A DNA stretch of 64,000 nucleotides from Burkholderia sp. BCC0506 (GTDB taxonomy: Bacteria; Pseudomonadota; Gammaproteobacteria; Burkholderiales; Burkholderiaceae). A program made the position numbers and the translations under genes. Position 1 is the first letter of the stretch; each line of letters opens with the position of its first letter. Below the pieces are notes generated by a model. It was not told where the DNA came from, made no database searches, and saw nothing but the letters and a program-made list of their open reading frames with translations. The DNA lies in assembly GCF_902833145.1 (NCBI RefSeq), contig NZ_CADFEN010000003.1:310001-374000 (forward strand), read 5' to 3'. This document shows positions 17,174-25,826 of the stretch, piece after piece.

Positions 17174-18604
17174 TCAGTGGTGAACTTCGCCGCGTTCGAG
17201 CGGCAGGATCAGGCGCTCGGGAATGCTGCGTCGCGACGCGCGCGCGCCGACGTAATACAGCACGGCCGGCACGACGAGGCCGAGAATCCACGAGATGTCG
17301 GTGCCGCCGAGCGCATCGACGAGCGGCCCCGTGTAGAGGTGCGTCGACATGAACGGCAGTTGCACGAGGATGCCGACCACGTAGATCGCGATGGCCATCC
17401 CGTTCCAGCGGCCGTAACGGCCGTCCGGGTCGGACAGCGCCGGCACGTCGTAGCGCGAACGCGTGAAGCAGTAGTAGTCGACGAGGTTGATCGCGCTCCA
17501 CGGCGTGAAGAACGCGAGCAGGAACAGGATGAACGCGGTGAATTCCTTCAGGAACGAATGACGGCCCGCGAGCGCGATCAGCGTCGACACGCAGATCATC
17601 CCGAAGATGTATGCGAGGCGGCGCTTCGACGATACCGCACGCTTGCCGCGAAAGCCGCTGACGATCGTCGCCATCGACATGAAGCTGCCGTACGCGTTGA
17701 GCGCCGTCACCGTCACCTTGCCGAACGCGATGCTGAAATACAGCAGCGCGGCCACGGCGCCCGTCGAGCCCAGGCCGACGATGTACGACACTTCATGGTG
17801 CGCGAACCGGCTGCCCGCGAGCGCGGCCGCGAACACGCCGAACACCATCGCCGCCTGTGCGCCGATCACCGAGCCGAGGCCGACCGCGATAAACGTCGCG
17901 ACCGACGACGTCGAGCGCGGCAGGTAGCGCGAATAGTCGGCCACGTACGGGCCGAACGCGATCTGCCACGACGCGGACAGCGACATCGCGAGCAGGAAGC
18001 TCGCGAGCGAAAAATGCTTGTTCGCGAGCAACACGCCGACGTCGTGGTTCGCGAACAGTTGCGCGAACATGTAGACGAACGCGACGATGCCGACCACGCT
18101 CGCGATCCGGCCGACGAAGTGGATCGCGCGATAGCCGAACACCGTCAGCACGACGATCACGGCCGCGAACAGCAGGATGCCGGCCGCGTCGTCGACGTGC
18201 AGCAGTTGCGCGACGGCCTGCCCGGCCAGCACCGAGCCGCTGGCGGAAAAACCGATGTACATCAGGCACACGAGCACGATCGGGATCATCGCGCCATACA
18301 CGCCGAACTGCACGCGGCTCGAGATCATCTGCGGCAGCCCGAGCTGCGGCCCCTGCGCGCCGTGCAGCGCCATCACCGCGCCGCCGACGAGCTGGCCGAG
18401 CAGCAGCGCGACCAGCGACCAGAACACGTCGCCGCCGAGCACGACCGCCAGCGCCCCGGTGACGATGGCCGTGATCTGCATGTTGGCCGACAGCCACAGC
18501 GTGAACTGGCTCAGCAGGCCGCCGTGGCGCTCCGCGTCGGGAATGAAGTCGATCGAGCGTACCTCGATCAGTCCGCCGGCTTTTCCACTGGAATTCGTTG
18601 ACAC
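17174..18604 (-). CDS. NCS1-family permease (cytosine/purine/hydantoin type)
   Basis: A 476-residue, 12-helix permease. Landmarks are VRSIDFIPDAERHG at the N-terminus, LGQLVGGAVMALHGAQGPQLGLPQMISSRVQFGVYGA (about 70-106) and the WQIAFGPYVADYSRYLP segment, all typical of CodB-like NCS1 symporters. The start is GTG 18604, supported by GGAG eight bases upstream; no good ATG fits. It is a single gene with a palindromic operator 180 bp upstream that is almost the same as one before the amino-acid permease at the right end of the window. Substrate could be a nucleobase, hydantoin or urocanate; not decided. Confidence 0.83.
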   Translation of the reverse strand: MSTNSSGKAGGLIEVRSIDFIPDAERHGGLLSQFTLWLSANMQITAIVTGALAVVLGGDVFWSLVALLLGQLVGGAVMALHGAQGPQLGLPQMISSRVQFGVYGAMIPIVLVCLMYIGFSASGSVLAGQAVAQLLHVDDAAGILLFAAVIVVLTVFGYRAIHFVGRIASVVGIVAFVYMFAQLFANHDVGVLLANKHFSLASFLLAMSLSASWQIAFGPYVADYSRYLPRSTSSVATFIAVGLGSVIGAQAAMVFGVFAAALAGSRFAHHEVSYIVGLGSTGAVAALLYFSIAFGKVTVTALNAYGSFMSMATIVSGFRGKRAVSSKRRLAYIFGMICVSTLIALAGRHSFLKEFTAFILFLLAFFTPWSAINLVDYYCFTRSRYDVPALSDPDGRYGRWNGMAIAIYVVGILVQLPFMSTHLYTGPLVDALGGTDISWILGLVVPAVLYYVGARASRRSIPERLILPLERGEVHH

Positions 18605-18783
18605 GGGTCGATCTCCACAATACTCAGGACCACACAGGGTTTGCACGGGACGGAAAGCCGCGAGCCGCCCTTTCGGCTCCGCGGATGCGGGGCGGCGCCG
18701 TGGATCGCCGGCATACGCCACGCACGGTCCGCGCGCCGGCGCGCAACGGGCACGACGCGTGCCGACGTTGCCAGCGGATGGTC

Positions 18784-18799
18784 TTGTATATACAACTTG
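18784..18799 (-). promoter_or_regulatory. GntR/HutC-like operator upstream of the NCS1 permease
   Basis: On the minus strand this reads CAAGTTGTATATACAA; TTGTATATACAA inside it is a perfect 12-bp palindrome. The site at 62580-62595 differs at a single base and has the same orientation to its downstream permease gene. The pattern is of the kind bound by GntR-family repressors such as HutC. Regulator identity is inferred. The whole gap 18605-19008 also contains the HxlR operators; nothing else was seen in it. Confidence 0.55.
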
Positions 18800-18940
18800 A
18801 GAGATATTGGTGATTTACCCGATATCGAGCGAATTTTGAAATCGTCCGAGAAATCGGTGCAGGCCCGGGCAATTTCGCCGCACGTCGGGCGTGACGCAGG
18901 ACACGCCGTCGACTACGACCGAGGTGCAACGCCCGCTTGT

Positions 18941-18984
18941 TACTTGCATGATGAAAGTATATAGTTACTATCATTTTGAAAGTA
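18941..18984 (+). promoter_or_regulatory. two matched operators (TACT-N11-AGTA) before the HxlR gene
   Basis: Two copies of TACT-N11-AGTA, at 18941-18959 and 18966-18984, 25 bp apart. Both end in TGAAAGTA after a variable centre, and the second extends to GTTACT...AGTAAC. They overlie a possible promoter (TTGCAT 18944-18949, 16-base spacer, TACTAT 18966-18971). Paired sites of this kind fit dimeric HxlR regulators, so autoregulation is likely. Confidence 0.6.
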
Positions 18985-19008
18985 ACGATTCGCAAGAAGA
19001 GGCGCCGG

Positions 19009-19518
19009 ATGAAACGTACCGATCTCGGCGCATGGGCCTGCCCCATCGCTCGCAGCCTGAACCGCGTAGGAGAGTGGTGGAGCATCCTCATCCTGCGCGA
19101 TGCCATGTACGGCCTCACCCGCTTCGACGAATTCGAAGAGAGTCTGGGCATCGCACCGAACATGCTGACCCGACGGCTGACCGACCTGGTCGCGGCCGGA
19201 TTGCTGGAACGCGTCCAGTACAGCAGCAAGCCGCCGCGCTACGAGTACGTGCTGACCGAACTCGGCTGGTCGTTCCGTCCGGTGATGCTAGCGCTCATCG
19301 AATGGGGTGGCGAGCATCTGTCGCCGGAGGGGCGCGCCGTCCAGGTGCTCGACAAGGCATCGGGACGACCCGCGCGGATCGGGCTCATGGACATGGAAAC
19401 GGGACGCCCCATCACGCAAGACAGTCATGTCGTCGTGGCGGGCCCCGCCGCCGACGCGACGATCAAAGCGCGTTTTGCACAAATGGCGAAGAAACGCGAA
19501 GCGAAAGAACACGCATGA
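19009..19518 (+). CDS. HxlR-family transcriptional regulator
   Basis: A 169-residue winged-helix regulator. WACPIARSLNRVGEWWSILILRDAMYGLTRFDEF (split over residues about 8-41) with Cys near residue 10 is the HxlR signature, followed by NMLTRRLTDLVAAGLLER and the beta wing SSKPPRYEYVLTELG. Many HxlR proteins sense electrophiles or oxidants through this cysteine. ATG 19009 has AAGAGG upstream; the earlier in-frame ATG 18976 falls within the operator. It lies 101 bases before a lone ketoacyl synthase gene, which is its probable target. Confidence 0.87.
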   Translation: MKRTDLGAWACPIARSLNRVGEWWSILILRDAMYGLTRFDEFEESLGIAPNMLTRRLTDLVAAGLLERVQYSSKPPRYEYVLTELGWSFRPVMLALIEWGGEHLSPEGRAVQVLDKASGRPARIGLMDMETGRPITQDSHVVVAGPAADATIKARFAQMAKKREAKEHA

Positions 19519-19593
19519 AGTCAGTGCGTCAATCACGGCAGCCGGCACGGGAAGACGTTCGTCTCGAACAGGCGCTGCGGCCGGATGCCCGCC

Positions 19594-19612
19594 CGTTCCA
19601 GCGACTGGAACG
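19594..19612 (+). promoter_or_regulatory. hairpin directly before the ketoacyl synthase start codon
   Basis: CGTTCCAG and CTGGAACG form a perfect 8-bp stem with loop CGA, ending seven bases before ATG 19620. It occupies the place where a ribosome-binding site should be, and the gene has no other clear Shine-Dalgarno, so it may limit translation initiation. Confidence 0.45.
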
Positions 19613-19619
19613 AATCACC

Positions 19620-20909
19620 ATGAAAAATAATTCGATGGCCGCGAAAAGAATTGTCGTCACGGGAATGGGGATCGTCTCCCCGCTTGGGTGTGGACTGGAA
19701 CACGTATGGCGCAGGTTGCTTCGGGGCGATTCCGGTCTCGTCGCGCTGCCGGATGAAATCGTCGACGGCATACCCGCGAAAGTCGCGGGCCGGGTCCCTG
19801 ACCGCACGGCGGACTATCCGGCCGGCTTCGACGCGAATTCGGCCGCCGACGCCAAGGATCAGAAGAAGATGGATCGCTTCATCCTCTTCGCGCTCGCCGC
19901 GGCGAAGGAGGCCTTGAGCCAGGCAGGATGGTCGCCCGAGACCGAGGATCAGCGGATGCGGACCGCCACGGTCGTTGCGTCGGGTATCGGCGGATTTGGC
20001 GCGATTGCCGACGCGGTGCGCACGACCGAGACCAAAGGGCCTCGCCGGCTCTCCCCGTTCACCGTTCCCAGTTTCCTGGCCAACCTGGCCGCCGGGAACA
20101 TCGCGATCCGGCATGGCTTCAAGGGGCCGATCGGCGCACCGGTCACAGCGTGCGCGGCCAGCGTCCAGGCCATCGGCGACGCCGCGCGGCTGATTCGGGC
20201 GGGCGAGGCGGACATTGCACTGTGCGGCGGCGCCGAAGCATGCATCGACCGGGTCAGCATCGGCGCGTTTGCGGCAGCTCGCGCGCTGTCTACCGGCTTC
20301 GCCGATCGGCCCGAGCACGCGTCCCGCCCCTTCGACCAGGCACGCGATGGATTCGTGATCGGCGAAGGCGCCGGGCTGGTCGTCATCGAGGAACTCGAAC
20401 ACGCGCTGCGGCGGGGCGCCACGCCGATCGTCGAGTTGGTCGGCTATGGAACCAGTTCGGACGCCTATCATATGACGTCGACACCGGCCGACGGCGACGG
20501 CGCACGCCGGGCTATGGAGCTGGCGCTCGCACAGGCCGGCATCGCCCCCGCCGCGGTGCAGCACCTGAACGCGCATGCCACGTCCACCGAGCTGGGCGAC
20601 AGCAGCGAATTGAACGCCATCCGGGCCGTGTTCGGAACGGCCGGATGCCCGGCCGTCTCCGCGACGAAGTCGTCCACCGGACATTTGCTGGGCGCTGCCG
20701 GCGGCGTCGAGGCCATCTTCACGGCGCTGGCCATACGCGATCAAATCGCGCCGGCGACACGCAACCTGCAGACGCTGGACGACAGGGCTGCCGGAATGGA
20801 CATCGTGCACGGCGCCGCGCGGCGAATGGAAATCGACTACGCGATGTCGAACGGATTCGGCTTTGGTGGCGTGAACGCGAGTGTTCTGTTGCGTCGCTTC
20901 GACGTGTGA
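19620..20909 (+). CDS. beta-ketoacyl-ACP synthase II (FabF-like), stand-alone
   Basis: A 429-residue condensing enzyme, a little longer than FabF (about 412). The full catalytic set is present: Cys178 in VTACAAS, His319 in NAHATST, and Lys350/His355 in KSSTGHLLG; GFGFGGVNAS closes the active site near the C-terminus. Start ATG 19620 is followed by AT-rich codons (AAA AAT AAT), unlike the surrounding genes; ATG 19635 is an alternative. The frame is open far upstream but only this part is FabF-like. No ACP, reductase or acyltransferase gene is adjacent, so it is a secondary synthase, paired with an HxlR regulator. Its product is unknown. Confidence 0.88.
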   Translation: MKNNSMAAKRIVVTGMGIVSPLGCGLEHVWRRLLRGDSGLVALPDEIVDGIPAKVAGRVPDRTADYPAGFDANSAADAKDQKKMDRFILFALAAAKEALSQAGWSPETEDQRMRTATVVASGIGGFGAIADAVRTTETKGPRRLSPFTVPSFLANLAAGNIAIRHGFKGPIGAPVTACAASVQAIGDAARLIRAGEADIALCGGAEACIDRVSIGAFAAARALSTGFADRPEHASRPFDQARDGFVIGEGAGLVVIEELEHALRRGATPIVELVGYGTSSDAYHMTSTPADGDGARRAMELALAQAGIAPAAVQHLNAHATSTELGDSSELNAIRAVFGTAGCPAVSATKSSTGHLLGAAGGVEAIFTALAIRDQIAPATRNLQTLDDRAAGMDIVHGAARRMEIDYAMSNGFGFGGVNASVLLRRFDV

Positions 20910-21006
20910 CCGAAGCGACCGGCACGCGAGGGAAGCCCGCGATACCTTGTGTGATCGAGCGGTTGCCCGGACGGCGCAGACGCCATGCGCCGGACAACAC
21001 ATGCGC

Positions 21007-21471
21007 TTAATCGCGCTGCCCGACCTGAAACGTCAGGATCTCGTCCCCCGCGTCGTCGAGCTTCCCCGTCGGCGTCCAGCCGAGATGGCGATAGAAGCCA
21101 TACGAGCGCGACGCGGGATCGGTCGAGCAGCCGAGAAACAGCGACGTGAAGCCGCTCGCCGCGAAATCGTCGATCACGCGCCGCAGCAACGCCTTGCCGA
21201 TCCCTGCCCCTTCGTAGTCGGGCAGCATCGCGAGCACGACGATCTCGCCCGAACCGGTGTCGCCGAAGCAGTAGCCGACCATGCGTCCGCCCGCACGGCA
21301 GACGTGCCCCGAGAACCGGCCGTCGCGGATACCGGCGTCCCAGCTTTCCACGGTGATGCCGAGCACGCGCAATTGCGCTTCGGTGAACGCGTTCTCGCGC
21401 GTGCGCGCACGCAGCGCGATGCATTCGGCCGCGTCGCCGGGAACGGCCTTGCGCCAGGTGAGGTCATCCAT
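21007..21471 (-). CDS. GNAT family N-acetyltransferase
   Basis: A 154-residue GNAT enzyme. The acetyl-CoA binding motif is MLPDYEGAGIGKALLRRVIDDF (about residues 81-102; the G-x-G-I/A pyrophosphate loop is EGAGIG), followed by FLGCSTDPASRSYGFYRHLGW with the usual Tyr near the end. Its start overlaps the agmatinase stop by eight bases, so translation is coupled. A polyamine or related amine is an attractive substrate from the context, but this is inference. Confidence 0.85.
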   Translation of the reverse strand: MDDLTWRKAVPGDAAECIALRARTRENAFTEAQLRVLGITVESWDAGIRDGRFSGHVCRAGGRMVGYCFGDTGSGEIVVLAMLPDYEGAGIGKALLRRVIDDFAASGFTSLFLGCSTDPASRSYGFYRHLGWTPTGKLDDAGDEILTFQVGQRD

Positions 21472-22432
21472 CGATCGCGGCTTCCTTTTTCTGCCGCCGG
21501 CGCGACGCATGCAGGCAGATCAGTTCCAGCGCGATCGTCGCACCGGCCAGCGACGTGATTTCCGCATGATCGTACGGCGGCGACACTTCGACCACGTCCA
21601 TGCCGACGAGGTTGATGCCGTCGAGGTGGCGCAGGATCTCGAACGCCTGATGGCTCGACAGGCCGCCCGAGACCGGCGTCCCGGTGCCCGGCGCGAACGC
21701 CGGATCGAGACAGTCGATGTCAAACGTCAGGTACACCGGATGATCGCCGACACGCTCGCGAATGCGCGCGGCGACCGCGGCGGGCGTCGACGCATGCACG
21801 TGGCGCGCATCCTGGATGTCGAAGCCCATCGGCTCGTCGTTGGTCGTACGAATCCCGATCTGCGCCGACCGTTCGGGCACGATCCACCCTTCCCGCGCCG
21901 CGTGATAGAACATCGTCCCGTGATCGATGCGCTTCACGTCGCGATCGGGCCACGTGTCGGTGTGCGCGTCGAAATGCACGAGCGACAGCGGCCCGTGCAC
22001 CTTCGCATGCGCCTTCAGCAGCGGATACGTGATGAAGTGATCGCCGCCGAGCGTCAGCATCGCGCAGCCGCGCGCGAGGATCGCGTCGGCATGCCGCTCG
22101 ATCGCGCCCGGCACCGATTCGGGCTGCCCGAGATCGAATGCGCAATCGCCGTAGTCGACCGCGGCCAGCACGTCGAACGGATCGAACGACCACGGCCACG
22201 GGCGCGCCCACGCGATGCCCGTCGACGCGATCCGCAACCCGCGCGGACCGAAACGCGTACCGGGCCGGTGCGAGGCGGCGGAGTCGAACGGCACGCCGGT
22301 GATCGCGAGGTCGACGCCGTCGAGATCGCGGCTGAAACGCCGGCGCATGAAGCTCGTCGCGCCCGCGAAAGTCGGTTCGGCCCGGGTGCCGTAGAGGCTG
22401 TCGCGGGTGAACGCGAGATCGTTCTGACTCAT
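21464..22432 (-). CDS. speB: agmatinase / ureohydrolase
   Basis: A 322-residue arginase-fold enzyme that hydrolyses agmatine to putrescine and urea. Manganese ligands are visible in GGDHFITYP (His132), DAHTDTW (Asp155, His157, Asp159) and FDIDCLDPAFAPGTGTP. The DHGTMFYHAAREGWI and VQ/AQIGIRT segments match the SpeB branch closely; guanidinobutyrase is a less likely alternative. First gene of a two-gene unit with an acetyltransferase, divergent from a LysR gene, which suggests inducible use of agmatine as nitrogen source. Confidence 0.87.
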   Translation of the reverse strand: MSQNDLAFTRDSLYGTRAEPTFAGATSFMRRRFSRDLDGVDLAITGVPFDSAASHRPGTRFGPRGLRIASTGIAWARPWPWSFDPFDVLAAVDYGDCAFDLGQPESVPGAIERHADAILARGCAMLTLGGDHFITYPLLKAHAKVHGPLSLVHFDAHTDTWPDRDVKRIDHGTMFYHAAREGWIVPERSAQIGIRTTNDEPMGFDIQDARHVHASTPAAVAARIRERVGDHPVYLTFDIDCLDPAFAPGTGTPVSGGLSSHQAFEILRHLDGINLVGMDVVEVSPPYDHAEITSLAGATIALELICLHASRRRQKKEAAIDG

Positions 22433-22559
22433 CGTCGGATTCCTGTCTGAAAGGGCACGGCCGCGCTGCTGGCGACCTCGTGCCCGATTCTGCCTTCCTC
22501 GCATGCAACGAAAAATATGAACTAACATAAGTCAACTTCACGAAACGCGATGTATCGCC

Positions 22560-23477
22560 ATGCTGACCCGGCTCAGAGACATGGATGTGCAGTTGCTGCG
22601 GCTCTTTCTGACGATCGCCGAGAGCGGCGGCTTCAGCGCCGCGCAGGGCACGCTCGGCATGGCGCCGTCGACGATCAGCACGCAGATGGCCAAGCTCGAG
22701 ACCCGGCTCGGGTTCCGGCTGTGCGATCGCGGCAAGAGCGGCTTCCGGCTGACACCGAAGGGCGAACGCGTGCTGCAGTCGACACGCCGCCTGCTGCACG
22801 CGATGGACGTGTTCACGCGCGACACGCAGCACGTCCGCGGCACGTTGCTCGGCGAGTTGCGCATCGGCCTGTCCGAACGGCTCTCGCCCGACGTCGTCGA
22901 ATCGATCGCGGCGGCCGTCGGCCGCTTTCGCGAGCGCGCGCCGGACGTACTGATCGAGATGATCGCGGTGCCGCCCGACGAGCTGGAGCGCCGGCTGCTG
23001 AAAGGCGAACTGCAGCTCGCGATCGGCTATTTCTCCGGCCACCAGGCGGGGCTGCACTACGCACCGCTGTTCGTCGAGCACCAGTCGCTGTATTGCGGCG
23101 CCCGCCATCCGCTGTTCGCGAAGAAGACCGTGTCGGTCAACGACGTCTCACGCGCGAGCAACGTCGCGCGGCTGTACAAGACGAACACGTCGGGGGCGGC
23201 GCTGCGCGATGCGCAGCCGACCGCGTTCTCGGAAAACGTCGATGCCGACGTGATCTTCATCCTGTCGGGCGCGCACGTCGGTTTCCTGCCCGACCACGTC
23301 GCCGCGCCGTGGGTCGCCGCCAGGAAGATGCGCCGGCTGCTCGCGAGCAAGCTGAGCCACACGGTGACATTCCAGCTCGCGACGCCGAGGAATTCGGGCG
23401 GCAGCGAAGCGCTGGATGCGTTCGCGGCCGCGCTCGCCGAGCAGTTCGACGCGCTCGACGACAACGCAGACGAATAG
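22560..23477 (+). CDS. LysR-family regulator divergent from agmatinase
   Basis: A 305-residue LysR regulator with helix-turn-helix LFLTIAESGGFSAAQGTLG then APSTISTQMAKLETRLGFRLC (residues about 14-54). The effector domain includes ELRIGLSERLSPDVVESIAA. ATG 22560 is taken; Met8 (22581) is possible. A 127-base divergent gap separates it from speB; A/T-rich sequence around 22505-22545 is the likely operator region. Confidence 0.82.
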   Translation: MLTRLRDMDVQLLRLFLTIAESGGFSAAQGTLGMAPSTISTQMAKLETRLGFRLCDRGKSGFRLTPKGERVLQSTRRLLHAMDVFTRDTQHVRGTLLGELRIGLSERLSPDVVESIAAAVGRFRERAPDVLIEMIAVPPDELERRLLKGELQLAIGYFSGHQAGLHYAPLFVEHQSLYCGARHPLFAKKTVSVNDVSRASNVARLYKTNTSGAALRDAQPTAFSENVDADVIFILSGAHVGFLPDHVAAPWVAARKMRRLLASKLSHTVTFQLATPRNSGGSEALDAFAAALAEQFDALDDNADE

Positions 23478-23504
23478 CCGGGCGGGCGCGCGGCACGCGC
23501 CGCG

Positions 23505-24134
23505 TCAAACGAGCCGGTCGGAGGCGATGACCTGCACGCCCGGCCGCGCGTCGATCGCCGCGTCGAGCAACGCGCGCGCGATCCGCGACGCGGGGTTCAC
23601 GCGCCACTTCGCCGGCAGCACCGGCCCGGCGGCGCTCAGCGCGAACACCAACAGCCGCTCGCCGAAGCGGAACTCGTCGCGACTGCCGTCGATCAGGCCC
23701 GGTCGCACGTAGGTGAGCGATTCGAACCCGACACCGGCGAGCGCCTGTTCGAGCTCGCCCTTCACGCGGCTGTAGAAGATGCGCGACCCGGCATCCGCGC
23801 CGAGTGCGGAATTCAGCACGTAGGTCGGCGTGCCATGCCGGTGCGCAAGCCGCGCGACCGCGAGCGGATAGTCGTGATCGACGCGCCGGAAGGCCGCTTG
23901 CGAACCGGCGGCCCGCATCGTGGTGCCGAGCGTGCAGATCACCGCATCCGCGCACCACCAGTCGGCTGAATCGGGCAGATGATCGAAATCGACTTCCAGC
24001 GCGCGCATCTTCGGATGCGGCGACAACGGCCGGCGCGCGACGACGATCGCCTGATCGACGCGCGCATCGGCCAGCGCGGCTTCGAGAACGTGGCGCCCGA
24101 CGAGTCCGGTCGCGCCGACGAGCAGCAGTTTCAT
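23505..24134 (-). CDS. NAD(P)-binding oxidoreductase, atypical short-chain (HTATIP2-like)
   Basis: A 209-residue Rossmann protein. MKLLLVGATGLVGRHVLEAAL carries the GxxGxxG loop (GATGLVG, residues 7-13); VICTLGTT and YVLNSALGADAGS follow, and FYSRVKGELEQAL contains a YxxxK pair. The family includes HTATIP2/NmrA-like proteins, with redox-sensing or minor reductase roles. Convergent with the LysR gene. Substrate unknown. Confidence 0.78.
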   Translation of the reverse strand: MKLLLVGATGLVGRHVLEAALADARVDQAIVVARRPLSPHPKMRALEVDFDHLPDSADWWCADAVICTLGTTMRAAGSQAAFRRVDHDYPLAVARLAHRHGTPTYVLNSALGADAGSRIFYSRVKGELEQALAGVGFESLTYVRPGLIDGSRDEFRFGERLLVFALSAAGPVLPAKWRVNPASRIARALLDAAIDARPGVQVIASDRLV

Positions 24135-24430
24135 ATCGGGGTCTTCCCTGTGGTGCCTGCGTTGGCGGGCCCGAGGCGGCCCGGCTTCCGGCTATCCACA
24201 TGATCGTCGGCCGACGCGGCGCCGACAACCCTGCCCTCGTCTCGAAAAATTACGGGCTTGTCACGCAGGGCCCTGGGCCATCGAATTCGTCCCGGCTGGT
24301 GCGGCTGCGGGACGCGTTCCCGGCCCGACGTGCGGATGCGGGTACGGGCGACCCGACCGGACCGGCTTCGGAACCGGCGCACCGCCGATGCGTGCGTCGT
24401 GCACCGGCGGCGCCCTGTCAGGCTCGCCCG

Positions 24431-25822
24431 TCAGACATGCAGCGCGTGTCCGAGCGCGCGCAACGCCGCTTCCTGCAGCGCTTCGCCGAGCGTCGGATGC
24501 GCATGGATCGTGCCGCCGATGTCCTCCAGCCGCGCGCCCATCTCCAGCGATTGCGAGAACGCCGCGGCCAGCTCCGAGACACCGCGCCCGACCGCCTGCC
24601 AGCCGACGATCAGATGATTGTCGCGCCGCGCGACGACGCGCACGAACCCGTCGGTCGCCTGCAACGTCATCGCCCGCCCGTTCGCGGCGAACGGGAACGA
24701 CGCGCTCAGGCAATCGACGCCGGCCGCGTGCGCATCGTCCGGCGACCAGCCGGCCGTCACGATCTCGGGATCCGTGAAGCACACGGCCGGAATCGCCGCG
24801 GGCGTGAATGCGCGACGCCGGCCGGCGATCAGCTCGGCCACCATCTCGCCTTGCGCCATCGCGCGATGCGCGAGCATCGGCTCGCCCGCGACGTCACCGA
24901 TCGCCCAGACGTTGCGCATCGAGGTCCGGCATTCGTCGTCGATCCGCAGCGCGCGGCCGTTGCGATCGAGCATCAGCGTCTCGAGCCCGAACCCGTCGAC
25001 GCGCGGCCGGCGGCCCACGGCGATCAGCACGCGATCGGCCGGCAGCGTCTGCTCGGCGCCATCGGCCGCCTGCACGCGCACCGCGCCGTGCTCGTCCAGC
25101 CCGAGCACCTTGTGGCCGAGCCATAGCCGCACGCCGAGGCGCGCGAGCGAATCGGCCACCGGCCGCACGAGTTCGGCATCGTACGCAGGCAGCACGCGCT
25201 CGGCCGCTTCGACGACGCTGACGTCGACGCCCAGCTTGCGATAAACGATCCCGAGTTCGAGCCCGATATAGCCGGCCCCGACGACGACGAGCCGCTTCGG
25301 CAGCGTCGCGGGCGACAACGCCTCGGTGGACGACACGACGTGCCCGCCGAACGGCATCGACGGCAGCTCGACCGGTTCGGAACCGGTCGCGAGCAGCAGG
25401 TGTTCGCAACCGATCCGCACCGTATGGCCGCCGCCGACGACCTCGACGGTCTTGCCGTCGATCACGCGCGCGTCGCCGTGCAGCACGCGCACGCCGTTCT
25501 TCTTCAGCAGCGCGCCGACGCCGCGCGTCAGACGATCGACGATGCCGTCCTTCCACGCGACGCTTTTCGCGATGTCGATCTCGGGCGTGCGCACGCGGAT
25601 CCCGAGCGCCGCCTCGCCGGCATGGCCGCACGCCTGCTCGAACGCGTCGGCCACGTGGATCAGCGCCTTCGACGGAATGCAGCCGATGTTCAGGCAGGTG
25701 CCGCCGAGCCGGTCGCGTTCGACGAGCACGGTCGGAATGCCGAGCTGGCCGGCGCGGATCGCGGCGACGTAGCCGCCCGGCCCGCCGCCGATGACGAGCA
25801 GTGTGGTGTGTTCGTTCTTCAT
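24431..25822 (-). CDS. lpdA: dihydrolipoyl dehydrogenase (E3) of the branched-chain 2-oxo acid dehydrogenase operon
   Basis: A 463-residue flavoprotein disulfide reductase that reoxidises lipoamide with NAD. FAD loop GGGPGG (residues 12-17), redox pair Cys43/Cys48 in [16 protein letters not shown] loop [15 protein letters not shown]-binding [16 protein letters not shown] and the C-terminal catalytic His-Glu segment [13 protein letters not shown] are all present. It is the last gene of the bkd operon, four bases after E2, so it is the dedicated E3 (LpdV-like). Confidence 0.92.
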   Translation of the reverse strand: MKNEHTTLLVIGGGPGGYVAAIRAGQLGIPTVLVERDRLGGTCLNIGCIPSKALIHVADAFEQACGHAGEAALGIRVRTPEIDIAKSVAWKDGIVDRLTRGVGALLKKNGVRVLHGDARVIDGKTVEVVGGGHTVRIGCEHLLLATGSEPVELPSMPFGGHVVSSTEALSPATLPKRLVVVGAGYIGLELGIVYRKLGVDVSVVEAAERVLPAYDAELVRPVADSLARLGVRLWLGHKVLGLDEHGAVRVQAADGAEQTLPADRVLIAVGRRPRVDGFGLETLMLDRNGRALRIDDECRTSMRNVWAIGDVAGEPMLAHRAMAQGEMVAELIAGRRRAFTPAAIPAVCFTDPEIVTAGWSPDDAHAAGVDCLSASFPFAANGRAMTLQATDGFVRVVARRDNHLIVGWQAVGRGVSELAAAFSQSLEMGARLEDIGGTIHAHPTLGEALQEAALRALGHALHV

Positions 25823-25826
25823 CGGC

